Origin: Aurantiochytrium sp. KH105
Taxonomy: Eukaryota; Sar; Bigyra; Thraustochytrida; Thraustochytriidae
Reading direction: 5' to 3'
Assembly (NCBI GenBank): GCA_003116975.1
Contig: BGKB01000039.1
Location: 1-64,000 of the forward strand
DNA: 64,000 nt
In this document: positions 1-9,663 of the stretch, in pieces
Layout: every line of letters begins with the position of its first letter
Numbering within the stretch: the stretch's first letter is position 1
Program-made: the position numbers and the translations under genes
Notes under the pieces: generated by a model
Databases searched by the model: none
The model's input: only the letters and a program-made list of their open reading frames with translations
What the model was told of the DNA's origin: nothing

Positions 1-1763
1 TCGGGTCGTCTTTCGTTTTCGCTTCTAGTTGTAAGAGAAGTTCGTTACTCCTCGCAAATACTATGTAGTAGCTGCACGTTGGGGTCTCTCTTGCGAGCCG
101 AGAATCCTCGTTGAGAAAGGGTTTACCTCTACAACCGACGACAAAAGTCTGTGGTGCGTGCGTGTGATGAATTCGAATGGTCTGCGCAGCGAGACTTCTG
201 TCCATAAAGTGCAAGGTCCCCTGGCATAGGTTTCCTCGTTCAAGGTTGACTCTGTTCGTGAAACAAGAAAGAAAACAACATGGCTGGCTGCCGTCCAGCC
301 CAGGTCGCAAGACAGCGCAAGTGCAGTGAAATGAAAAAGAGAGATTCCGCGACACACAAGATGCTGAAAGAGCTCAACTCGTGCAAAATCTAATCTTTTG
401 CAACAAGAAGCAAGTTTAGAAACAGCGTCGCGTGCAAAGCCTTACTAGCGCTGTTTACAATGACCACGAGTCATCTCATTGACCATCTCGCAGACGACAT
501 TTACAGACCGCAAACGATGCCTTTCGATGCCCAATTGTTTGCAAGAGCAGCGCATCGATGTGAGGATTTTTTAAAGACGCCAGCCGTCTTTGTCTGCATT
601 GCACGAACAAGGGTTATTTCGCGTCTTTGTTTCTGATCAATCAAGAGCTTCCAGAAAAAATCGACCCTGCGGCCGGCCGTGCGTTCACAATCGACGGCTT
701 CAACTCTCACAGTCAGTACTCTTCAAGGTCGTCACCTTATAATGAGGTCCAAAGGCTCCCTTTCCTCCCCCTATTTTGCCGCTGCCGCCATCGGCGGTCG
801 GTCTCTTTTTCCTTCCTCCATCGCTTCCATCACCCCATCGAACCACGTTCCATTCCTACGGTGTTCATTCCCTCCTCTGACCTTGCCACTGTGCGTGCAC
901 CCGGCCTGACGCTGACGCGACGCTGTCAGTGTATGTATACCCGTGTCGGTTCGGCGTGCATATTTTTTCATGCAGTCATTCATTCCTTCTCACCGCTCCT
1001 CCTCAGGTAAGCATCAGCTTGGCGCATGCGGCGCGAGTCACCATGGCCAGCGCCTCCCACCTGGCAGAGGCTGCTTCTTTGCCTCTTGCGCATTTCCTCC
1101 TCGGACATGCGCCGCACGCACGCAAACAAAGGAAGCGCCATCGCTAATGTAAAAAGCCAGTGTTAGTCGGCAGTGGCGGTATACACCGACCTTCCCCGGG
1201 CCTTCCTCGCTTCCTCCTCCTCCTCCTCGGCAGAAGCGCAGCCTCCGACTCTGGCCTCTCCCCTCTTGATCCCCTTCAACCTGCCGCCCATTGACGCGAA
1301 TGAAATGCATGCGGCTGCGGCTGGTGATGCCGCTCTCGCGGTCGCTCGAGCCCGCGCTCTCGACCGCCTCACGGTCTCCCTCCTCAATCGAGTCTGTGTT
1401 TTCCTCGTCCACGTCGATCTCGCGCCTCCTGACGACAGCCATGGCAGATAACTCCGTCTTCGCCGCGCCAAGCGTCGCCGGTCTTCGCGGCGCGCGCGCG
1501 TCGCCCGCAGACTTGCTTGCTAACGTCCGCGCTGCGCGCCGCGGCGCGAGCGGTCGCGGGCGGGCTTTAGCCGGGCGCGCCGCGGCTTCATGGAGGTCCC
1601 CGACATTCATCCATCCACCCAGGGCTCCATCCATCCTGCCCCAGGAGAGGCGGGGCGGAGGCAGCCGGGCGTCCAGCCGGGCACCCAGTCGGGCGTCCAG
1701 CCCCGCGGCCGCCTCTGCCCGCCGCGGCGCGTCCCGTCGCGCGTCGCACGCCATTCTGTGCCG

Positions 1764-1856
1764 TGCCATGTCGCGCCATGCCATGCCATGCCATGCCATG
1801 CGATGCCGCGCCATGCCGTGCCGTGCCGTGCGACGCCGTGCCGCGCCGTGCCGTGC
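1764..1856. repeat. Degenerate CCATG/CCGTG pentanucleotide array
   Basis: About 18 consecutive 5-bp units of the form CCATG, CCGTG or CGATG run through this segment. The unit is not a multiple of three, so all frames across it repeat Met/Pro/Cys/His patterns; this explains the artificial open frames on both strands. Confidence 0.8.
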
Positions 1857-2008
1857 GGCGCCGCGCTGCTTCCGGGCGCGGCGGCGGCTGCGGCGCGCCC
1901 GACAGCCGCCCGCTCTGCGCCGGGTTTGTGGCGGCCGCGTCGCCGCAGAGCCGAGCCGAGCCGGCATTCTCGTTCACTCTTCCCTTCCTTTTCGTTTCTT
2001 CTGTTCTT

Positions 2009-2037
2009 CTTTCTTTCTTTCTTTCTTTCTTTCTTTC
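2009..2037. repeat. (TTTC)n microsatellite
   Basis: Seven or so TTTC units in a pyrimidine-rich tract. The same unit recurs at 12934-13008 and 16131-16154. Confidence 0.85.
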
Positions 2038-2315
2038 CTTCCTCCTTCTTCCTTTCTTCCCTTCCTGCGTTCTTTCTCTCGTTCTTTCAGGCAGAAGACG
2101 CGACCAACGCGAGGGAAGAGACCAGGAGCCGTAGGCGGCAAGCGCCCGACAGAGCCGCGACCAAACCCGCAACCTGGTGCACGCGCAGCGCTCGCACCGC
2201 ACCCACGCTCGCGCCGCACGCACGCTCGCACCGCACGCACGCACGCACGCCGAGCAGAGCCGAATCGAGCGGGGAGAACAGCAAGCACAGCAGAGCACTG
2301 CAGAGCACGGGAGAG

Positions 2316-2681
2316 ATGGGCTTCATGGAGAGGCTGCGCAAGACCCCGTCGCTCAAGAGCAAGAAGTCGCACGCGTCGGCCTCGAGTGCGACGGCGATGG
2401 AGAAGAGTGGCAGCAGCAGCAAGGCGACCACGAAGGCACGCGGGTGGAGCATCAGCAGCGGCGCCAGCAGTCACGCCGGGAGCGGCAAGAAGGTGAGGCT
2501 GCTGACCTGCAAACACCGGTCGTTTACAAAGAGGTATCCATCTGGCACGGAAGGCTCGAGCTCGAGCCTAATCGGAGCGTAGTCGCGAGGCGAGGTGCTG
2601 GAGGCGCGCGACTATGGACAAGAGGATACCAAGCAGGTGATCGATCCTCTGTTGACGCGACTTCACATCGCACCCAGATAG
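2316..2681 (+). CDS. Possible small spliced gene, Ser/Lys-rich, unknown function
   Basis: The ATG at 2316 opens a 59-codon Ser/Lys/Ala-rich exon beginning MGFMERLRKT. It ends at AAG|GTGAGG (donor at 2493). A phase-0 acceptor AG at 2593-2594 leads into VLEARDYGQEDTKQ and a stop at 2679-2681, giving about 87 residues. Alternatively, a second very short intron (2637-2677, 41 nt) would join to a frame reading IEIEQIHAMLAHGDERMR and ending near 2824. The first splice is plausible; the second is shorter than other introns here (62-424 nt). No family was recognised. The Gly2 context could allow N-myristoylation, but that is speculative. Confidence 0.3.
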
Positions 2682-3323
2682 AGATAGAACAAATTCACGC
2701 CATGCTCGCGCACGGAGACGAGCGCATGCGTGGAAATGCTGACTACCTTCTCCGTGCCCTTCTCCCCCTTTCATTTATTCACATCAAGGACACCTGTAGT
2801 CAGCAATTGTCTAGTCGCTCTTGATGCGCGGTCTAGACAGTTTTTGCCATTGTATATAAACAACCCGATCAATTTTGACCTCTTCTGCACCCATCCATCC
2901 ATGCATTTTTCATTCACTCATACATTCATGCATTCGTTCGTCCATGTTTCCAGTGCCTAGGTCGGAAAATGCTATCCTTGTTTTGCCTGATCTGAAACGA
3001 TTCAGCGCGTCTAAACGCGAAAAATGAAATAAAAGAATGACGACATTCGTCCGACGGGAATAGCCCAAGACCTTGGTGGGTGAGTATGTGCTAGTGTCTT
3101 GGCAAAAGTCAATGGTCAACACAGAATGTGTCAACAAAAGTCCTCGACGCGTATGCTCGTGCACACTCGGAGATGAGGAAAAAACAAAAACAAGAAATCT
3201 CCAAGACGGCGCACCGCCATCTGTCTACACAGTACGAAACATGATGTTCACTCTTCAAGACACAGCGTCATTTAAAATCAGGAACTAAGCCCTGCTATGG
3301 GGCCCAGGCGGTGCACAGAATGC
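2682..3323. other. Intergenic, no gene seen
   Basis: This is AT-richer sequence with short non-homologous frames on both strands. It probably holds 3' UTRs, including that of the converging phosphatase gene that ends at 3324. Confidence 0.5.
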
Positions 3324-4580
3324 TCAGTCCGTGGCAATGTCAGTGGTGCTAGTCGCAGCCTCCACGATCACGTCTTCGTCCTTGACGTCAACATCATCTT
3401 CCGCAGCATCACCCGTGGAAGACATCCCATCCTCGTTTGATGGTACAACGCGCGGCAACGATCCTTCAGTCACAGCAGTCTCATCGTCATCGTCGTCGTC
3501 GTCGTCATTGACACAATCGCCGTCGCCGATGTCGTCATGCTCTTTGGTGATACTTGTGGCCCCTGCTGAAGAAGCCATTGCCGACGTGGCAACAGCATCT
3601 TCGCTACCGTCAGATATGGATGCCTTGCCAGACTTCTCGGACACGAGATCTACCACAATGATCGCGGTGTTATCGCCTCCATATCGGCGATTGACGCATT
3701 CGTCGAGCATGATTTCGCAAAAGAGGTCGAGATCGATACCATCTTCAACAATAAACTTGAGCACATAGTTGGACATTTCCTCAGACTCCATGCAGTCCCA
3801 CACACCATCGCTGGCAATGACGACAAACTGATCTTCGGGAGAGCGAGGAAAAAAAGTTACATCGGGTCGGGCCGTCACGGCCTGCATCTCGGCAGGGACG
3901 TCGGGACACTGCTTGAAGCGAGAATCGCCCATTGCGCGCGCGACTGCCAAGATGCCATCGACGCGTCCGCCTTGCACGCGAAGACCTGCCGCCTCGATGC
4001 GAGTCACTTCAAGAGGCTCATATGGGGTGTGGTCCAGCGTTGCGAAAAAGATCTCGTCTTCCCGCATCAACAGAGCACGGGAGTCGCCAGCATTTGCGAA
4101 AATTAGCTGTTCAGGAGTCACAAACAGCACGCACGCCGTGCTCCCAACAAAGTCGACAGCGCGCAAGACCTCTTGCGGGCTTCCGCACGGACAACCCGAT
4201 GATTCCATGCTGAGCATCGGCGGAAGCTTGGCGATTCGAGCGTCGACATCCATGAAGGAATCAATAATCATATCTGTGAGCTCCTCATTGCCAATATCGC
4301 GCATATGCTGCGAGTCGGCCACGCGCTCCACGAGCGTGTCAAAGAGATGGCTCGTGCAGAACTCTGCGACGCGGCTGCCACCATGGCCGTCAAAGACGCC
4401 AAAATAGGCCAGCTCGGGCTCTCCGCACGCGAGTCTGGCAAAGCCTGCACCCACGCGGTCCTCCATGTATGGCCTCCGACCTTGAGCGGCGGCCGACCCG
4501 AAGCGAACGTGTGTGTTCCCAATGTCGCCGCCCTCGCGCGTGCCTTGCGGGATCTTGTACTTGGTCGAGCACAGCCCCAT
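3324..4580 (-). CDS. PP2C-family serine/threonine phosphatase
   Basis: A 418-residue PPM/PP2C metal-dependent phosphatase that would dephosphorylate phospho-Ser/Thr. Hallmarks in order are RPYMED (36-41), FDGHGG (63-68), a GDSRALL segment, ARAMGDSRFK (family LxxTRxxGD motif), VVIASDGVWDCM and GGDNTAIIVV near the end of the domain. These supply the Asp residues that bind the metal pair. The C-terminal tail is acidic, with a run of Asp followed by Thr/Ser-rich sequence. The frame stays open upstream to 5375, but that part is low-complexity and the conserved protein begins at MGLCSTKYK. Gly2 and Cys4 make an N-myristoylation/palmitoylation signal likely, as in other membrane-attached PP2Cs. The family call is secure; the substrate is unknown. 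Confidence 0.93.
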   Translation of the reverse strand: MGLCSTKYKIPQGTREGGDIGNTHVRFGSAAAQGRRPYMEDRVGAGFARLACGEPELAYFGVFDGHGGSRVAEFCTSHLFDTLVERVADSQHMRDIGNEELTDMIIDSFMDVDARIAKLPPMLSMESSGCPCGSPQEVLRAVDFVGSTACVLFVTPEQLIFANAGDSRALLMREDEIFFATLDHTPYEPLEVTRIEAAGLRVQGGRVDGILAVARAMGDSRFKQCPDVPAEMQAVTARPDVTFFPRSPEDQFVVIASDGVWDCMESEEMSNYVLKFIVEDGIDLDLFCEIMLDECVNRRYGGDNTAIIVVDLVSEKSGKASISDGSEDAVATSAMASSAGATSITKEHDDIGDGDCVNDDDDDDDDETAVTEGSLPRVVPSNEDGMSSTGDAAEDDVDVKDEDVIVEAATSTTDIATD

Positions 4581-4695
4581 CGTGGCCTCGCACGCCTCCG
4601 CCCGACTCTCGCGCTGCTCCGCTCCGCTCTGCTCTCCTGCCCCGCGCGCGGAGCACGCGCGTGGTTTCGGCCGGCCAGGTCTCAAGGGTACGAAC

Positions 4696-4738
4696 TGCAG
4701 CAGCAGCAGCAGCAGCTGCAGCAGCAGCAGCAGCAGCG
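4696..4738. repeat. CAG/CTG triplet repeat in the PP2C upstream region
   Basis: Two near-perfect (CAG)n blocks are interrupted by a single CTG. They lie about 115 bp upstream of the phosphatase start codon, on its template side, so they are probably untranslated. Confidence 0.85.
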
Positions 4739-5262
4739 AGAACGACGGCAGCCGGAGGACACGGGGCGCGCGGGCGAGAGGAAGGAAGAGAGGGAGGGAG
4801 GAAGGCGCGCGCACCAGCAGCGCCGCGCGCTCCGCGCCGCCGGCCGAGTCTCCGCCCGCGCCCGCGCGCGAAGCGTTTCCCGCGCGCTCTCGTTTTGCCC
4901 AAGCTGAAGGTGAACCTTGCGAGCGTGCACCCTGCTGGCACCTTTGGAACCTCGCCGCGTGGAAGTATTTCTTTTTCTTTCGCCTTGTACTACGCAGGCA
5001 AGAAAGAGTCTGCAGGTCGGGGCCAGGACACATGGCAGGGCAGACCCCGGGGACCTTTGTCGTCGGGGAAGCGAGCTCGTTGAGGTCAACGTCAGGGCCA
5101 TCAAGGGCAATGCCAGCCAGCTCGTATCTCGGTTGCAGCTGCAGGCAGGGTGCATGTTGCATTGGAGATGAGGGACACGGAGCAAGTACCCGGGCTCTTT
5201 GTCCCACTCCAAAGAGGACAACCCGCGGTGACCCGCCCTGAAGAGGGGGTAAAGGAATAGAA

Positions 5263-5278
5263 GGGGGGGGGGGGGGGG
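5263..5278. repeat. G16 homopolymer
   Basis: Sixteen consecutive G on the plus strand. Its length is likely uncertain in the assembly. It lies outside any supported gene. Confidence 0.85.
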
Positions 5279-5655
5279 TCACGTGGATAGTGTGATCATG
5301 CAAACAGTGCGCAGTGAGAGGCGGCAAGAAAACTGTACAGGCCAAGGCCAGAACAAAAGCATTTCTTAAGCGCACGCGAAACTTTTCGCCTTTGATGAAT
5401 GCAGAATGTTCGACGAAAGTAGATGAAGATAATAAGCTTGCTTGGCATCGTCGTGCTGAGCAAGCCGCTCCTGGTCTCTACTGAAAAGATTATTTTTATC
5501 GATCGCACTGTCGTGAAAAAAGCTCACGAAAACAGAAAAAAGAGAATCTCGAATGGCCTTCGCGCTCGAATTCCCACGTCATGATTGATGCACCTTCACA
5601 GCTGCGATCCTAGCAGGTATTTGAGCTGATGGGGACAGCAAAGAGATGTGACCCT

Positions 5656-6063
5656 CTATTTCATCTCCCCACTTTCATCGAGGGTCACGTCGAAAGGACA
5701 GATCGTTTGTTCACTTTCGAAACACATCTCGCCACAAGAAGTACTCAAAGTATCCCGTGAAATTATCTTCCTGTGCGAGATATTAATCGTCAACAAGACT
5801 GCTGTCGACATCCAGAACCTAAACATTCCAATCATCAAGGGAGGTTTGGGTCTTGGAGGAACAGGAGCCGGTCGGGAGATTGCCAAAGCAGCTATCGAAT
5901 TTATCAATACTAGTACACCCTCAGAGTTCGCGGCCATGTCGCCCAGCTTGCTGCGCATTGTTTCTCTGTCACTGTCCTCGATCGAATCATCCAGTACGTA
6001 GCTCACATTGATGCCAAAACCATCGGTCTGTCGTCGTTTCCAGTCAAGATCAACAGCAACTGA
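5656..6063 (-). CDS. Possible 3' exon of an unrecognised gene
   Basis: A minus-strand segment of about 136 codons has normal-looking composition (SVAVDLDWKRRQTDG onward, ending LDESGEMK). It is preceded by a good acceptor, a T-rich tract ending in TTTCAG at 6064-6069, entering in phase 2. A partly hydrophobic stretch (MFRFWMSTAVLLTINI) lies mid-way. Upstream sequence on the same strand is low-complexity (TTGTC/CTTGC repeats) and holds no convincing first exon or ATG, so the start is unknown. Function cannot be assigned. Confidence 0.3.
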   Translation of the reverse strand, partial: SVAVDLDWKRRQTDGFGINVSYVLDDSIEDSDRETMRSKLGDMAANSEGVLVLINSIAALAISRPAPVPPRPKPPLMIGMFRFWMSTAVLLTINISHRKIISRDTLSTSCGEMCFESEQTICPFDVTLDESGEMK

Positions 6064-6406
6064 TCTGAAATAAAAAGAGACTGTGCGCAACGCAAAAGTA
6101 GTCTTAATACCGTGCACGCTATAAGCGCTTGCAACCGCCGAGAAGAAAAATGAGACCCAAACAGGAACGAAGGGTCTGGTCCGCGGCGATTGCTGCGCGA
6201 AACAAGACACGGCAAAGCAAGAAAAGGCAAGACGAGACAAGACAAGACAAGACCAGCCCAGCTTGTTCGAGGCGCGAGGGCCAGGGACCGCGACTCGAAG
6301 CGTCTCGTCGTGCCGGCTCGTGCTTGCCACGCGCCAGACGTACCGGGTCTTGTGCGCAAGACGTTACGCCGCGAGAGGAGACCCTCGAGATCAAGAGCGT
6401 CCTTGC

Positions 6407-6447
<41 letters not shown>
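6407..6447. repeat. (TTGC)n microsatellite
   Basis: About ten TTGC units directly upstream of the coiled-coil gene at 6497, most likely in its leader. The same unit recurs near 32390-32410 and 45611-45656. Confidence 0.85.
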
Positions 6448-6450
<3 letters not shown>

Positions 6451-6496
6451 GTGCGTGCTTGCGTAGTGCGACGTCAACGTAGCAACGACAAAGAAG

Positions 6497-8473
6497 ATGA
6501 CGCCTGCAGACGAGGAAAGCGTGGATGACAACGGAGTGCTCATGGACTTTACGTCATCTTTCAAAAACACCGCTGCAGAATCAAGCCGAGCGCCTGGCGC
6601 AGCAGCAGGCAAACCTTGGCTCCGACGCAAAAAACGCACAGGATCCGCGGCAACAGCATCTTCTGGCGAAGGCTCACACGATGCAGAGACGTTTGACGTG
6701 GCTGCCACGAAAAACAGCCGTCCAGCTGCAGCACAAAGAGCCAAAGGATGGTTCAGATCGGCATCGAATTCCATGTCCTCGACCCCGAGTCCAACGAGAA
6801 CCCGCAAACCGGCAAGTGCTCGAGCAAACACCCCAAGTGCGGGCAAGGAGAACCTCGAGGAAGAAAGCAGTGACGTGCCTGGCCTCATTGATTCCCCAAT
6901 GCCCCCTTTGGGCAATCGGCAAGTCGCAGCAGCTCCAAGCACTGCCCACGAGGATTCCGATGTCATGGGCGGCCTCAACGCCAAGCTCGACGCGCTTGGA
7001 TTTCCACAACTTCAGGTCTCCGACCCTTCCAGCATTGTCCAAGTCGTTCAAACAATTCTTGAAGAACTGCGGCACGCGTCCGACATGACGCAGTCTTACG
7101 AATCAACCTCGCACGAGGCGCAAATTGACTGCTCGCGCTTGCAAAATGAAAAGGAGGCTCTCAAGCTCCAGGTGCTTTGCGCGCGTCAGGACCTTGCCGC
7201 CCTTGAGAACCGTGCGCGCATTGCCGCAGACCAGCATGCCAAAGAAAAGCAACGTAGTGACGCTTGGAACAAAGAACTCCAAGTCACCATTGCCAAAATG
7301 GAGGGACAGCAAAAAGGCTGGCAAGCTGCGCTCAACCGCAAAGAAGCAGAGTACGACCGTCTGCAGACACGCATGCAAATGCTTCAGACACATCGCGATC
7401 GAGCTGTCAAACGAGCCCTCGAGATGGACACTCCGCCCGTCAAGGGAGGCACACGCCCCATGCTCGGCTCGCCCGAGTCCTGGGAGGCCACAACAAGCTC
7501 CTCTGCAGGAAGCAGCGCCAACACCAACACTGAAGAGGCATCCCAGGCCGAGATTGAAGCCGCGGCAGCGCAATCACTCGCCGTTCTCGAGGAGGCCGCC
7601 GAAACCTCGCGTGGGCGTCGTGTCGCTTACTTGGTCAACGAGAACCAAAAGCTTCGCGCTTCATTGCACTCGATGCAGAATCTCATTGTCACAAAGCTCC
7701 AAGCGGCCGCCTCGATTCAGCTTGGCCGCAAAGCCGCCAAAACGCCTCGTGCAGATGCTGGATCCAAGGATGCGGCGCTCTCGACAGCGAATCCTGCTCT
7801 CGTCGAGATTGATACGCTGCGTCTTGCAGACAGCAGCTTCGATCTTCCTGCCGAGCAGCTCGAGCGCCGCCTTACAGACGTCCAGAACCAGACTTTGGCC
7901 TTTTTGGAAGCCCAAGAAGCCCAAGCTCAAGCCAACGATGCCAGCGGTGATGACCATCCTCCCACGGAGGCAGAGCTCAAGGAGCGTTTGGATCAAGCGA
8001 AGACCCTGATCCATGACCTCGACGCCTGCCTTCGCGCCACGCTGCTTTTCCAAACCGAAGACAGCGACCCTGAGATGCAACATCACCGTGGAGCACGCGT
8101 GGGCGCCGGCGCAGCAGCAGATGGCCTCGATGATGAGGTAGCGGCTCTGCGAGCCAAACAGTATTTCGAGCAGGAAGAGGCGGATCTTCGTCGTGCTCGA
8201 GAACGGCTCGAGCAGGATCGCGCTATGCTGCACGAGGAAGCGCGCAAGATCGACGAAGAGCGCTCCAAGCTCGATCGCAAGCTGTTTGCTCAGAACGCCG
8301 GCATCGCACAAACACCCAATGCCACAAAATCAATGCACACGCCCAGTCTTGTGGAACGCCTGTCCACGCCAGATCCTCATGCCGACGCCTCAGCTCGCAA
8401 AACGCTGCGCTTTGCGGAACTTGGTGTCGCACCTACGCCCGCGACCCGTCGACTTCTCGATGAGATTCTCTAA
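6497..8473 (+). CDS. Coiled-coil protein, function unknown
   Basis: A single-exon 658-residue protein starting MTPADEESVD. The first ~210 residues are Ser/Ala/Pro-rich and probably disordered. Residues ~210-320 (SRLQNEKEALKLQVLCAR onward), ~360-400 and ~555-600 (ARERLEQDRAMLHEEARK) show heptad-like Leu/Ala/Glu/Lys patterns typical of coiled coils. Several TP dipeptides in the C-terminal tail (TPSLVERLSTP, APTPATRR) resemble proline-directed kinase sites. Centrosomal, kinetochore or cytoskeletal roles are compatible, but nothing in the sequence decides between them. The ATG follows a (TTGC)n leader and no in-frame upstream ATG was seen. Confidence 0.75.
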   Translation: MTPADEESVDDNGVLMDFTSSFKNTAAESSRAPGAAAGKPWLRRKKRTGSAATASSGEGSHDAETFDVAATKNSRPAAAQRAKGWFRSASNSMSSTPSPTRTRKPASARANTPSAGKENLEEESSDVPGLIDSPMPPLGNRQVAAAPSTAHEDSDVMGGLNAKLDALGFPQLQVSDPSSIVQVVQTILEELRHASDMTQSYESTSHEAQIDCSRLQNEKEALKLQVLCARQDLAALENRARIAADQHAKEKQRSDAWNKELQVTIAKMEGQQKGWQAALNRKEAEYDRLQTRMQMLQTHRDRAVKRALEMDTPPVKGGTRPMLGSPESWEATTSSSAGSSANTNTEEASQAEIEAAAAQSLAVLEEAAETSRGRRVAYLVNENQKLRASLHSMQNLIVTKLQAAASIQLGRKAAKTPRADAGSKDAALSTANPALVEIDTLRLADSSFDLPAEQLERRLTDVQNQTLAFLEAQEAQAQANDASGDDHPPTEAELKERLDQAKTLIHDLDACLRATLLFQTEDSDPEMQHHRGARVGAGAAADGLDDEVAALRAKQYFEQEEADLRRARERLEQDRAMLHEEARKIDEERSKLDRKLFAQNAGIAQTPNATKSMHTPSLVERLSTPDPHADASARKTLRFAELGVAPTPATRRLLDEIL

Positions 8474-8593
8474 CTGCTCCTGACGCGAAAAGACCACACA
8501 CACTCTCACAAAATTCCCTATCTTTTAACGAATTCCAAAGTACAATCCTTGTTGCTTGACATATAGAGTGGCTGGGTGACCTTGTATCAATGC

Positions 8594-9198
8594 TCAGGCC
8601 TTCCAAAGCAGATACGCCAGCAAGAGGCCAACCACGACGTACTGAAGCACCCCCATGAGCAGGCTGAAAAAGGCAATTTCTTGACGCAAGAACTTGGACC
8701 TCCACTTTCCGTCCGGGCACCGGACCAACTCGTGAATGTACCAGCCGCCAACGGTGATGAACCTTGTGAGTGGGAGACCTCGCAGCGTCAGAGGATTGTA
8801 AAACATTGCGCGCACGTGAGCGGCGTCACTCCCATCCCATTCAATGTCAATGTTGGAGATCAAATGCTGTGTTTTTCCAAAGTTCTGCTTGAAATTTGTC
8901 GAAATCCAGGTTACTGCTTTCTTCCGGTTCCCGCACACAGCATCCGACCAGTTTACACCTGCAAGCATCATGCCCGAGGCATAGTCGAGCACGGCGTCCT
9001 CCGTGAAGAGCGACTCGTACAGACTGTATACGATGATGTCCGTATCCCTCCAAGAGAAACGTCAGATTGAGCGTTATCACAAAGATTTCTCACCCCGACC
9101 AAAACTTACGCCCAGTCCCTCGTATCAACCGCGCGCGCGTAGAGCACAAAGAACTTCTGCACCGCGAGGGTGTCCTGCACGCGCTCCACGAACGCCAT
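8594..9198 (-). CDS. SnoaL/NTF2-like domain protein with C-terminal membrane anchor
   Basis: Two exons, 9110-9198 and 8594-9047, are separated by a 62-nt intron (donor GTAAGT, acceptor GGAG|GGATACG). They splice in phase 2 to give 180 residues. The join restores DTRDWADTDII, matching the start of SnoaL-like domains (YARAVDTRDW then SLFTEDAVLDYASG). Such cone-shaped domains are found in hydroxylating, dehydrating and isomerising enzymes and in non-enzymatic binders; no specific reaction can be named. Unusually, residues ~150-178 form a hydrophobic helix (LLMGVLQYVVVGLLLAYLL) next to the C-terminus, suggesting a tail-anchored protein. The start MAFVERV is the nearest ATG. The gene is head-to-head with the Cwc21-like gene, 465 bp away. 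Confidence 0.8.
9048..9109 (-). other. 62-nt spliceosomal intron
   Basis: GTAAGT donor at 9109 and AG acceptor at 9048-9049 on the minus strand. Removing it joins two frames that together read as one SnoaL-like domain, and the upstream frame otherwise meets a stop immediately. Confidence 0.8.
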
Positions 9199-9663
9199 CT
9201 CTTCTTCTTCTTCGACTTCTGATGTTTCGTTATCGTCGTCGAAAGCGCTGCCGTCCCGAGCGGGAGGAAGAGAACAAAATCGGGAGCGAGAGTCCGCGCA
9301 GGCCGTCGCAGGTCCCCGAGGACGGCGGGTCTCGAGCCCTGGACGGAAATGGCGATACGTATCTGCAAGCTTTGTCAGGACGAGACAAGAAAAGGGTGCA
9401 ACCCTTGCAAGGTCCAAACCAAAGCTGTTCGACCGAGCAGCAAACCCCGAAGCGTCTCGCTCGCGGGATTCTCGCGCGCGCGAGCGAACGAGCAAGCGGG
9501 CGGGCGAAGGCAGGCGCGCCTGGCCCTGCGTCTCGGGGCGCGCGGACGCAGCAGCTAGTCGGCGGGGAGAGCGAGCGAGCGCGAGAAAGCCGCCAAGGAA
9601 AGGAGGCGAGAGGCCTTTTTTCTGGCTTGCGAGAGGGACTCGCGCGGGCCGCGGCTGGGCGCC
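9199..9663. promoter_or_regulatory. Shared upstream region of a divergent gene pair
   Basis: This 465-bp, CG/GA-rich interval separates the start codons of the minus-strand SnoaL-like gene and the plus-strand Cwc21-like gene. It must contain both promoters and leaders. No TATA box was recognised. Confidence 0.5.

Larger units (their letters stand above)
1..2315. other. Repeat-rich stretch without a confident gene
   Basis: Several overlapping open frames exist on both strands, but they are compositionally biased (Arg/Ala/Ser rich) and show no family resemblance. A minus-strand frame starting at the ATG at 1442 reads as an acidic/basic segment followed by low complexity and could be a first exon, but no continuation was found toward position 1. 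The stretch also contains the pentanucleotide array near 1764-1856, a (TTTC)n tract at about 2009-2037 and a purine/CAGAGC-rich leader before 2316. Confidence 0.5.
4581..5655. other. 5' region of the PP2C gene and intergenic DNA
   Basis: This stretch holds a CAG/CTG trinucleotide block (4696-4738), GA-rich repeats (4785-4805) and a G16 homopolymer (5263-5278). No homologous gene was seen; frames on both strands reflect the triplet repeats. It is likely the promoter and leader of the minus-strand phosphatase. Confidence 0.5.

Noticed and set aside
1291-2496. Long plus-strand frame of 401 codons
   Set aside because: It is Arg/Ala/Ser-rich and runs through the pentanucleotide and TTTC arrays; it has no conserved segment.
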